Shown here: positions 16,845-25,600 of the stretch, piece by piece | How the letters are laid out: every line of letters begins with the position of its first letter | Position numbering within the stretch: the stretch's first letter is position 1 | From: Streptomyces zaomyceticus | Lineage (GTDB): Bacteria; Actinomycetota; Actinomycetes; Streptomycetales; Streptomycetaceae | NCBI RefSeq assembly: GCF_014656215.1 | Contig: NZ_BNBZ01000002.1 | Location: forward strand, 248,001-312,000 | DNA length: 64,000 nucleotides | Direction of reading: 5' to 3' | Notes under the pieces: model-generated | Database searches by the model: none | Seen by the model: the letters and a program-made list of their open reading frames with translations, nothing else | What the model was told of the DNA's origin: nothing | Translations under genes and position numbers: made by a program

Positions 16845-18281
16845 TCAGCGGGGCCACCCCGTCTCGGTGTACGGGCGACCGGCCCGGATGCCTTCGATCG
16901 CCGCGCGGGTGTAGGGAACGATCGGCGAGGGGAGGTCCTGGGCGCTCCACCACCGCCAGGCGACGCATGCGTGGGGCTCCCGCAGTTCCGGCGTGCCCTC
17001 CCAGTGGCGCGCCCGGAAGAAGAGCTGGATCCGCGGCGGCTCCCCGGGCCGGTCCACCAAGTGGACGGTGTGGACGAGTTCGAGGTCGCCCGGGTCGATC
17101 ACCAGCCCCGCTTCCTCGTTCGCCTCCCGCACCAGACACGCCGTCGCCGACTCCGCCTCGCAGTGGCCCGCCAGGGCGTGCCAGGAGCCGCCCCCGTACG
17201 CCGAGTCGGGATGACGCAGACCCAGCAGGACCTGCCCGCCGCGCTCCAGATAGAGGTGCACGCCGACCACATGCGGCACGGTGCCGGACGGGGCCCCCGC
17301 CGAGCCGCTCCCGCCCGATGTCCCGGCGCTGCCACCCGGCGGGTGCTCGGCCGCGTGCCGCTCCAGCAGCTCCCTCGTCGACGGAGGCATCGTCAGGAAC
17401 GGGAACTTCTCCGGGTGGATCCACGCGAGCAGCACGCCCTCGGTGAGCGGCAGCGCCGACGGGTCGCCGCGCCATCGACCGGTGAACACCTGGATCGGCA
17501 CCCGCGTTCCGTCCGTGCCGGTGACCTCCTCGGCCGCGTACGGCCGCAGGTCCTCGACGGTCAGACCGGCCTCCTCCCGCAGTTCGCGGCGGATCGTGTC
17601 CCCCAAGGTGCCGTCCTGCGGCTCCCGGATCCAGGGCTTGTTGGCGTCGCGCAGATGCAGCAGGTACCGGCCGCGACCGTCGTGGATGATCGCGCTCGCG
17701 TCGAGCGGGGTGATCGTCCCGTCCAGCCCCGAGGACATCAACTTGGCCCGCAGGGTGGGGGACGTGACCTCGTCGAACGGCAGCCAGACCGCTCCCGTGA
17801 CCTCCTCGGTCCGCAGGACGAGCTCGGGAACGGCGCCGGCGGCGAGGCGGAAGACGAAGCGGAAGTCGTAGTGGTGGTGCGCCGGTTCGCCACCGTCGGG
17901 CCCGGCGTCGACGCGATGGACGTCGATGTCGATCGGCCCGTCGCGGAACGCGGAGGTGACGCTGAGGGCGCCGGGAGGGATCCCGGTCTCCTCCTCGACC
18001 TCCCGCAGCGCCGTGGCCGACAGCGTCCCGTCGGCGGCCTCGACATGACCACCGGGAGTGAGCAGAAGCCCGGAGGCCCTGTGGCCGATGTGCAGGACGC
18101 GGAGCTCGCGATCGATCACGACCGCGCCGCAGGTGATGTGCCCGGGCAGCGTGGAGCGGTCGGTCGGATCGCTTTCGGCGTCGAGGGCGGCGAGCAGCCC
18201 GGCCAGGGCCCGTCGTTCGCCGGGGTGCCGGTCGAGGTAGGCGCTGACCAGGGCACGGACGGGGAGGAGGGAAGGCGGCAT
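16845..18281 (-). CDS. Three-domain NUDIX protein
   Basis: 478 aa from ATG 18281 (MPPSLLPVRALVSAYLDRHP), chosen because GAGG lies seven bases upstream; an in-frame ATG at 18389 overlaps the upstream stop (ATGA) and would add 36 low-complexity residues. Domain 1 (about 45-170) has GGHVEAADGTLSATALREVE then EETGI, a box with one extra residue. Domain 2 (about 190-300) ends its box well (RRELREEAGL) but the preceding GG-x-E segment appears to be missing between KPWI and REPQDG. Domain 3 (about 330-470) has AGHCEAESATACLVREANEE then AGL, one residue short. So at least the middle domain may be non-catalytic. It lies directly behind the ABC gene and ahead of the kinase and two-domain NUDIX genes. 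Confidence 0.85.
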   Translation of the reverse strand: MPPSLLPVRALVSAYLDRHPGERRALAGLLAALDAESDPTDRSTLPGHITCGAVVIDRELRVLHIGHRASGLLLTPGGHVEAADGTLSATALREVEEETGIPPGALSVTSAFRDGPIDIDVHRVDAGPDGGEPAHHHYDFRFVFRLAAGAVPELVLRTEEVTGAVWLPFDEVTSPTLRAKLMSSGLDGTITPLDASAIIHDGRGRYLLHLRDANKPWIREPQDGTLGDTIRRELREEAGLTVEDLRPYAAEEVTGTDGTRVPIQVFTGRWRGDPSALPLTEGVLLAWIHPEKFPFLTMPPSTRELLERHAAEHPPGGSAGTSGGSGSAGAPSGTVPHVVGVHLYLERGGQVLLGLRHPDSAYGGGSWHALAGHCEAESATACLVREANEEAGLVIDPGDLELVHTVHLVDRPGEPPRIQLFFRARHWEGTPELREPHACVAWRWWSAQDLPSPIVPYTRAAIEGIRAGRPYTETGWPR

Positions 18282-18385
18282 CTCAGGACCTCGCGAGTTC
18301 GTGGTGTGAGTCCCGGACCGGGCCGGGACCCATGCGGACGGGGGCACCGTGTCTCCGTAGGCGACCCGCCCACGACGTACGGCGC

Positions 18386-20419
18386 TCATGCGAGAGCCTG
18401 CCCCTCACCGGGACGACCGCCCCGCTCGCTCGCGGCCCCCGTCGCCTGGGGCGGCACCGATGGGGTCACGAACTGGCGGGCCTGCAACGCGTAGGCCTCC
18501 CGGAACGCGCCGGTGCCGACGGCGGGATCCATGAGCTCGGCGAAGCTTCCGTGCTCGACGACCCGGCCCTCGTCGAGGACGTAGATCAGATCGGCGTGCC
18601 GCACGCTGTGGAGGCGGTGGGTGATCAGGACCACCGTCTGGCCCGAGCCGGCCAGCTCGTGGATCTGGTCGAAGACCCGCTGCTCGGCAGCGGGGTCGAG
18701 CGCACTGGTGGGCTCGTCGACGATCAGGACGGCGCCGTCGCGGTACCGGGCCCGGGCGAGACCGATCTTCTGCCACTGCCCTCCGGAGATCTCCTGGCCG
18801 CCCTTGTACCCGCGGGCGAGCAGGGTGTCCAGACCGCGCGGAAGGCCTCCGACGACCTCGTCGGCCCCCGCGTACGCGGCGGCGGCCTCGACACCTCTGC
18901 CGTCGATCGCGCCGGGCCTGCCGATGCCGATGTTGACGCGGGCGGTGAAGGGCCAGCGGTAGAAGTCCTGGGCGACCATGGCGACCCGGTCGAAGATCTG
19001 CGCGCGATCCGCCTCGGCGGTGCTCACCTCCCCCCACAGAACCCGACCCGCGTCGGGGAGCCGGGCCCCGCTCAGCAGGCGCACCAGCGTCGACTTGCCG
19101 CTGCCGTTGCGGCCCACGAGTGCGACGGTCCTGCCGCGGGGGATGACGAGGTCGACCTCCCGCAAGGACGGCTCGTCCGCCCCGGGGTAGGTGAAGGTCA
19201 CCTTCTCGAACCGGATCTCGGCGGGCTGCCCGGGCAGGTCGCGCCCTCCGGTGGGGATGGCACGGCGCACGGCCTCGTCGCACAGGGTCTCCAGGTCGGC
19301 GACGAACAGCGCCTCCTCCTGGAGATCGGTGACCCGGAGGACGAGATCGGTGATGCTCGCCGATCCGGTACGGATCGCCAGGACCGCGGTACCGGCGACG
19401 GCGAGATCCATCCGCCCCTGCCACAGCAGCAGCCCGAGGACGCCGTAGGCGGCGACGGTGGCGAACCCGCGCGCCGTGTCGGCGAACAGGCCGGTACGGG
19501 CGCCGATCCAGGCGAGCCGGGTCTGCTCCCTTTCGCTGGTCTCCGCCATCTGCCGGAAGTGCTGCAGGAGAAAGGGCGCGACGTCGTGGACCCGGACCTC
19601 GGCCGCGGCCTGCTGGTCGATCAGCAGTCGGCTGATCAACTGGGCGGCCCGCACATGCTGGACGAAGCGGTGCCAGCTGACGTACCGGTGGCGGGCCATC
19701 GTCAGCGATCCCCAAGCGCTCGGCAGCGCCATGCCGATCAGGAGCGGAAGGAGCGCCGGGTGCAGCACGGTCAGGACGCCGGCCGCGGCGATCAGGGAGA
19801 TCGCCGAGGTGACCACGGCGGTGCAGTAAACGACCATCCGCCTGGCCGACTCGGCGCCCCACTGGGCGGAGTCCATCAGCTTGTGGAAGGCGTCGTCCTC
19901 GATCGCTTCCAGCTCCACCCGTGCCACCAGGCCGAGATAGCGCTCGGTGGCCGCCCGCTGGACCTTGGGTTCCAGGATTCCCGTCGCCGCCGTCGAGGCC
20001 GATTTGCACGCCGAACCGCACACCGCGAGGAGGGCGACCAGCGTGAGCGAGGGCAGGGCCGCCCTCAGCCTGCCCGTGATGTCGCCGGGAGCGAGCAGCT
20101 CGACCAGCAGGGCGTTGACCGCGATCAGGGAGACGGCCTGGGTGATCCCGCGGGCGATCTCGCCGACGGCGACCGTGATGAGCGCCCGCCGGTCGGCCCG
20201 TCGGGCCAGCCGGACGGCGACGGCGACCTGCCGGGGCAGGGAGAGCGCCATCGCCCGGAGGCTGAGCTTGAGCCAGGCGCCGTTGTGGGCGCCCCACCCG
20301 AAGTCGTAGGTGAGTTCACCGCCGAAGAGCAGTTGCTCCGAGGGTGAGGCGCCGTCGCCGGCTGTGGAGGGCGCGGCGCCGGGGGTGCCGGTGCCGGTGC
20401 CGGTGTCGGTGTCGGTCAT
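18386..20419 (-). CDS. ABC transporter, fused membrane-ATPase half-transporter
   Basis: 677 aa. A type-IV ABC exporter half: N-terminal Thr/Gly/Asp repeat tail (MTDTDTGTGTGTPG), a membrane domain of about six helices (residues 60-370), then an ATPase with Walker A LVGRNGSGKSTLVRLLSG, signature SGGQWQK and Walker B VLIVDEPTSALD with the catalytic Glu intact. It probably acts as a homodimer. Strong GAGGTGGGGGG ribosome site before ATG 20419. It is the first gene of the NUDIX/kinase series, which makes export of a modified metabolite or self-protection plausible. The ATG region is built of GGTGTC/GGTGCC hexamer repeats. Confidence 0.9.
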   Translation of the reverse strand: MTDTDTGTGTGTPGAAPSTAGDGASPSEQLLFGGELTYDFGWGAHNGAWLKLSLRAMALSLPRQVAVAVRLARRADRRALITVAVGEIARGITQAVSLIAVNALLVELLAPGDITGRLRAALPSLTLVALLAVCGSACKSASTAATGILEPKVQRAATERYLGLVARVELEAIEDDAFHKLMDSAQWGAESARRMVVYCTAVVTSAISLIAAAGVLTVLHPALLPLLIGMALPSAWGSLTMARHRYVSWHRFVQHVRAAQLISRLLIDQQAAAEVRVHDVAPFLLQHFRQMAETSEREQTRLAWIGARTGLFADTARGFATVAAYGVLGLLLWQGRMDLAVAGTAVLAIRTGSASITDLVLRVTDLQEEALFVADLETLCDEAVRRAIPTGGRDLPGQPAEIRFEKVTFTYPGADEPSLREVDLVIPRGRTVALVGRNGSGKSTLVRLLSGARLPDAGRVLWGEVSTAEADRAQIFDRVAMVAQDFYRWPFTARVNIGIGRPGAIDGRGVEAAAAYAGADEVVGGLPRGLDTLLARGYKGGQEISGGQWQKIGLARARYRDGAVLIVDEPTSALDPAAEQRVFDQIHELAGSGQTVVLITHRLHSVRHADLIYVLDEGRVVEHGSFAELMDPAVGTGAFREAYALQARQFVTPSVPPQATGAASERGGRPGEGQALA

Positions 20420-20594
20420 GCCCCCCACCTCGTATCCGGACCTGAGGCACGCAACGCACCGGTGGCCCGGCGGTCGGGCGGCACGGCGGCGGAGAGCGTT
20501 TCGGGCCGGGGCCGGACGGCGGGGGGAAGGGGTGCCAGGGGGGTGGGCAGGGGATACACGGAAGCCTCCGACGACAAGGGGGTGGGGTGTCGTG

Positions 20595-20634
20595 AGGCTC
20601 AACGAGCCTGCTCGGCGTGTCGAACACATGTGTT
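20595..20634. promoter_or_regulatory. Two adjacent dyads, candidate operator for the ABC/NUDIX series
   Basis: AGGCTC-AAC-GAGCCT (20595-20609) and, 14 bases on, a perfect 12-bp palindrome AACACATGTGTT (20623-20634) flanked by CG...TCG. Both are about 180-215 bp upstream of the ABC gene start. No dedicated regulator gene is adjacent, so the binding protein is unknown. Confidence 0.4.
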
Positions 20635-20803
20635 TCGGACGCGGCGCGAATCCCATGACCGGGCGAATGCGCGTTCGTGCCGGGTACATCGACCCCCGCG
20701 ATCCCGGGACCGTGCCCAGCGGTGTGTTTGGCCGAAAAAGGGGCTGCTCGCGCCGAGGTTCCATGCACGGGAAAGGGCCTGGGCCGCAGTGCGACGACGT
20801 GGG

Positions 20804-20830
20804 GCTGCCGCCGGCCGGAGGTCCGGCAGC
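20804..20830 (-). terminator. Hairpin downstream of the 20857-21375 gene
   Basis: GCTGCCG (20804-20810) pairs with CGGCAGC (20824-20830), with an alternative inner stem GCCGGA/TCCGGC. It lies 27 bp after the stop of the minus-strand membrane-protein gene. There is no T tract. Confidence 0.55.
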
Positions 20831-20856
20831 GTGGACGCCGGTCGCAGGCGCTCGCG

Positions 20857-21375
20857 TCAGTGGCCCGCGCTCACCTTCACCAGCGCGATGGCCACGCCGA
20901 GCGCCGCGTCGACGAGCCCCGCGAGCCCCGCGAGGAGCCGTCCGCCGCCCATGCGCAGTCCGCCGACGAAGCCCCACGCGAACAGCGAGGCGACGGCCAG
21001 GCCGACCGCCGTCAGGAGCGCCGTCCGGAGACTCATGGCGCCGAGTGCGGAGAGGGCGATCATCACGCCCGGGCCCACCGCACAGGTCAGGAGCGGGCTG
21101 CTGACGTACAGCATCCGGCGGAGCTCGTGGCCGGTGGCGAAGGCGCGGTGCACCGTGCGGTGGGCCTGCTGGTCCGCGGTGAACGCGGCCAGCCACAGCG
21201 CGAGAGCCGTGGTCAGCACCGTCGCGGCCGCCCCGGCCGGCCCCGGGTCGCCGAAGGACAGGCCCACGATCACCGCGATCATGGTGATCGTCGCGTAGAT
21301 GCGTTCCTTGAGCCGTTCCGCCAGGGCTCCGGCCTCCGCCTCCGAGGGTTCCCCCGACCGCGCGTGCTCCGCCAC
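20857..21375 (-). CDS. Integral membrane protein, 172 aa
   Basis: GTG start at 21375 with AAGGGG five bases upstream. A short charged N-terminus (AEHARSGEPSEAEAGALAER) precedes about five hydrophobic helices: TITMIAVIVGLSFG, AAATVLTTALALWLAAF, the SSPLLTCAVGPGVMIALSAL region, LLTAVGLAVASLFAWGFV and LAGLAGLVDAALGVAIALV. No functional motif recognised; it resembles conserved membrane proteins of unknown role in Streptomyces. It stands alone between two terminators, downstream of the aldo/keto reductase gene. Confidence 0.78.
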   Translation of the reverse strand: MAEHARSGEPSEAEAGALAERLKERIYATITMIAVIVGLSFGDPGPAGAAATVLTTALALWLAAFTADQQAHRTVHRAFATGHELRRMLYVSSPLLTCAVGPGVMIALSALGAMSLRTALLTAVGLAVASLFAWGFVGGLRMGGGRLLAGLAGLVDAALGVAIALVKVSAGH

Positions 21376-21551
21376 TCGATCCCCTTGCCCTGCCGTGTCG
21401 CCCTGCCCGCCGGCCTTCCGCGGAACGGGCCATCAGCATGCCGTCCGGGGTCGCCCGGAGCCGGGAGCCACACCCTGGACCGCGCCCGACCGGACCAGGC
21501 CCGACCGCACGCGCCCGCTTCCGGCCCACGCCCGTCCAGGGCATGCCGTTC

Positions 21552-21578
21552 GGGCCGCGCCCGTCCGGGGCGCGGCCC
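21552..21578 (-). terminator. Terminator of the organosulfur operon
   Basis: GGGCCGCGCCC (21552-21562), loop GTCCG, exact complement GGGCGCGGCCC (21568-21578). It begins about 23 bp after the stop of the last gene (aldo/keto reductase, minus strand). Confidence 0.75.
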
Positions 21579-21600
21579 GTCAGCGGTCCGTCAGCAGCCG

Positions 21601-22635
21601 TCAGTGGCCGCGGCGGCGCAGCTCCGGTTCGGTGAGTGAGGGCGGGGTGTAGCCCGCGTCCCTCGTGGAGAGGTTGGTGCCCGGTGGCACGATCTTGTCG
21701 ATCCGGTCCAGGACGTCGCGGCTCAGCCGGACCTCGTCCGCGCCGAGCTGGCTCTCCAGCTGCTCGAAGGTGCGGGGGCCGATGATGGCCGAGGTGACCG
21801 CCGGGTGTTCGAGGACGAAGGCGAGTGCGAGCTGGATGAGGGTCAGGCCCGCCTCTTCCGCGAGCTGGGCCAGGGCCTCCGCCGCGTCGAGCTTGGCGGC
21901 GTTCTCCGGGGACCCGATGTCGAAGCGCTCGGCCTGGCGGTCCGCACGGCTGGAGCTCGGCTGGGCCACCCCCTTGCGATAGCGGCCCGAGAGCCAGCCG
22001 CCGGCCAGCGGGCTCCAGGCGAGCACACCGAGTCCGTACCGCTGCGTGACCGGCAGGACCTCGCGCTCGATGCCCCGGGCGAGCAGCGAGTACGGCGGCT
22101 GCTCGGTGACCACACGTTCCCGACCGCGGCGCTCGGCGAGCCACTGGCCCTCCACGATCGCGGACGGCTCGAACGTCGACGTCCCGATGGAGAGGATCTT
22201 CCCCTGGCGCACGAGGTCCGTCAGGGCGCCCAGCGTCTCGTCGAAGTCGGTGTCCGGTTCGGGCCGGTGGACCTGGTAGAGGTCGATCCGGTCGGTGCCC
22301 AGGCGACGCAGGCTGTTCTCGACCTCCCTGATGATCCAGCGGCGCGAGTTGCCCCGCTCGTTGGGGTCCTCGCCGAGGCTGCCGTGGAACTTGGTGGCCA
22401 GGACGTCGTTGTCCCGGCGGCCGCCGGCCAGGGCCTTGCCGACGATCGTCTCGGACTCGCCGGCGGAGTAGACGTCGGCGGTGTCGACGAAGTTGATGCC
22501 CGCGTCGAGGGCGCGGTGGATGATCCGTACGGAGTCCTCGTGGTCGCGGTTGCCGCGGGCGCCGAACATCATCGTCCCCAGGCACAGCGGGCTGACCTTC
22601 ACGCCCGTACGGCCCAGGTTGCGGTACTGCGTCAT
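21601..22635 (-). CDS. Aldo/keto reductase
   Basis: 344 aa from ATG 22635, preceded by GCAGGAGAG. A TIM-barrel NADPH-dependent carbonyl reductase: YRNLGRTGVKVSPLCLGTMM at the N-terminus, catalytic Asp/Tyr region FVDTADVYSAGESE, Lys in LATKFHGSLG and His in DLYQVHRPEPDTD, and the coenzyme-binding SAIIGPRTFEQLESQLGA near the C-terminus. The ATG overlaps the stop of the exporter gene (ATGA), making it the last gene of the organosulfur operon. It could reduce an aldehyde released by the monooxygenase, as expected for alkanesulfonate oxygenation, but that link is inference. Confidence 0.92.
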   Translation of the reverse strand: MTQYRNLGRTGVKVSPLCLGTMMFGARGNRDHEDSVRIIHRALDAGINFVDTADVYSAGESETIVGKALAGGRRDNDVLATKFHGSLGEDPNERGNSRRWIIREVENSLRRLGTDRIDLYQVHRPEPDTDFDETLGALTDLVRQGKILSIGTSTFEPSAIVEGQWLAERRGRERVVTEQPPYSLLARGIEREVLPVTQRYGLGVLAWSPLAGGWLSGRYRKGVAQPSSSRADRQAERFDIGSPENAAKLDAAEALAQLAEEAGLTLIQLALAFVLEHPAVTSAIIGPRTFEQLESQLGADEVRLSRDVLDRIDKIVPPGTNLSTRDAGYTPPSLTEPELRRRGH

Positions 22636-25600
22636 CGTGCACTCTCCTGCATGAGGTGATCGGTGGGGTGGGGACCGGCGGGGGCCGGGTCGCCGGGGTG
22701 GTGGTCGGCGGGGACGGTGTGCGCGGGCCCGTCCCGGAAGGCGTCCCACAGCCGGCGGTACGGGCCGTCGGCGGCGAGCAGCTCCTCGTGCGTGCCCGTC
22801 TCGGCGATCCTGCCGCCGTCGAGGACCACGACACGGTCGGCGCGCGCGGCGGTGGTGAGCCGGTGGGCCACCACGACGGTCGTACGGCGACGGGTCAGCG
22901 CGGCCGTCGCCGCGGTCACCCGCCGTTCGGTGGCCAGGTCGAGCGAGGCCGTGGCCTCGTCCAGCAACAGCACGTCGGGGTCGACGAGTTCGGCCCGGGC
23001 CAGGGCGATGAGCTGACGCTGGCCGGCGGACAGGTTACGGCCCCGCTCGCCGACCTGCTGGAGATAGCCCCGGGGCAGCGCCGCGACCATGTCGTGCGCG
23101 CCGACGGCCCGTGCCGCGGCCTCGACGTCGGAGTCCGAGGCGTCCGGACGGCCGTACGCGATGGCGTCGCGCACGCTTCCGCTGAAGAGGTGGGGCTCCT
23201 GGGGCACGACACCCAGCCGGCGCCGGTACGCGGTCAGATCGAGCTCGCGCAGGTCGTCCCCGTCCACCCGGACGTGGCCGGCGGAGGGGTCGTAGAAGCG
23301 GGCGAGGAGTTTGACGACGGTGGACTTCCCCGCTCCGGTCGTGCCCACCAGCGCGACGGTCTCGCCGGGAGCGACCTTCAGCCGCAGATCGCTCAGCACC
23401 TCCCGGCCTCCCGGGTAGGAGAAGGAGACGCCGTCGAACTCGATCGCGCCGCGCAGCCGGTCCACGCCGAGCGGCCGGTCCGCACCGGGGGTCCCGGTCG
23501 GGGTCCGCATGAGCGTGCGCAGCCGGGAGAGGCCGATGACCGCCTGCTGGTAGCCGTCGAACACCTGGGACAGCTGCTGGATCGGGGCGAAGAACAGCTC
23601 CACGTACAGCAGGAACGCGATGAGCGTGCCCGCCGTGAGCTCCCCGGCCGACACCCGGCCCGCGCCGACGGCGAGGACGGTGGCCGCGGAGAGCGTGCCG
23701 AGGAACTCCACGAACGGGAAGAAGATCCCCATGTACCGCTGGGCGCGGAGCCGGGAGTCCCGGAAGTCGCCCGCGAGCCGGGCGAAGTCCCGCGCGTTGT
23801 GCTCCTCGCGGCGGAAGGCCTGGGTGACCCGGATGGCGGCGACGTTCTCCTGGAGCGCGGCGTTGACGATGCTGACGCGCTCCCGGGCCTCCCGGTAGGC
23901 CGGTACGGAGTGGTGGCGGAACACGGCTGTGGCGAAGGCCAGTACCGGTACCGCGGCGACGAGGACGAGGGCCAGGCCGGCGTCGATCACGAGCAGCGCG
24001 GCGAGCACGCCCACCACGGTCAGCCCGCTGACCACGGCCGTGATGAGCCCCGTCTGCATGAACGTGGACAGGGCGTCCACGTCCGTCGTCATCCGGGTCA
24101 TGATCCGGCCGCCCAGCTCGCGCTCGTAGTAGTCGAGCCCGAGCCGCTGGAGTTGCGCGAACGTCTTGACCCGCAGGGTGTACAGCAGGCGCTCGCCGGT
24201 CCGGCCCGTGGTCCTGACCTGGAGGACGCCCACGGCCCAGTTCGCCGCCACCACGAGCGCGGCGCCGGCCGCCGCCAGCAGGGCGCCCCCGGCGCCGCGG
24301 GCCACCCCGTCGTCCACCCCGTGTCTGACCAGCACGGGTACGGCGATCTGTGCGAGCGCGTCGAGCGCGACCAGGAGCAGACCGAGGAGCAACGGCGTCC
24401 GGAAGGGGCGCAGCAACCGCCCCAGACCCAGATCCGGTTCGGCCGCCGCGACCACGTCCACCGGCAGTCCGGGGTCCGCCTTCGGCAGCGGCAGCCGGGC
24501 CAGCCCCGCCAGTACCTCCGGATTCGGCGGTGCGGAGCCGAGCAGCCCGCCCCCACCCGGGGCGCCGCGCCCCGGTCCGGCCGTCGCCGCGGCCTCCGCG
24601 AACGCCTGGGCCGCGCGGACCGAGGCCTCGCCGCCCTCGTCGTCGGACGCGCCGTCCTCGTCCCGCCGCCAGAGCGCTGCCGTGACCGCTGCCCTGACGT
24701 CGGTGTCGGTGTCGGCGACGGCCGGGGATCCGGCGGCGCCAGGGGCGGTGGTCTCCTCCGCCGCCGCGGACGGTTGTTCCGGGGCGGCGGACAACAGGGA
24801 GCGCAGCAGCGGTGAGCGCGAGCGGAGTTCGTCCAGGGTGCCGGTGTCGACGACCCGGCCGTCGTCCAGTACGGCGATCCGGTCCGCCAGCTCCAGAGTG
24901 GAACGCCGATGCGCCACGATCAGGGTCGTGGGCCGATGGGCCGCCGTCCGCAGGGCGTCGTGGATCTCCGCCTCCACCCTCGTGTCGATCGCCGATGTGG
25001 CGTCGTCGAGGACCAGCACGGCCGGGTCGCGGAGCAGTGCCCTGGCCAGGGCGATCCGCTGCCGCTGTCCGCCGGAGAGGGTGAGTCCCTGCTCGCCCAC
25101 GACCGTGTCGTAGCCGTGCGGCAGCCGTTCGACGAACTCGTCGGCGCGGGCCAGCCGCGCCGCCGCGCGGATCCGGGCGTCCCCGGCGTCCGGCAGGCCG
25201 TACGCGATGTTGGCCCTGATGGTGTCGGAGAGCAGGAACGACTCCTCGAACACGAACCCGATCCGGGAGCGCAGGGAGTCCAGGGACAGCTCCCGTACGT
25301 CGTGGCCGCCGACCCGGACGCGGCCGCCGTCCACGTCGTAGAAGCGGGGGAGCAGTGCCGCCGCGGTCGACTTGCCGGAGCCCGCCAGGCCGATGAGCGC
25401 GACGGTCTCGCCCGGCCGGATGTCCAGCGAGAAGCCCCGCAGGAGCGGATTCCCGCCGCCGTACGTGAAGGTGACGTCCTCCCAGGAGACGGCCGGCGGT
25501 TCGGCGGGCAGTTCCAGGGGGTCCGGCGCCTCGGCGAGCCCCGGTGTCTCGTCGATGACCTCCATGACACGGACGGCGCCCGCCCTGGCCGGCTGCCACA

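Larger units (their letters stand above)
20420..20856. other. Intergenic region upstream of the ABC/NUDIX series
   Basis: 437 bp without a convincing gene. It holds the two dyads annotated at 20595-20634 and the terminator at 20804-20830; the remainder shows no further structure I can support. Confidence 0.5.
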
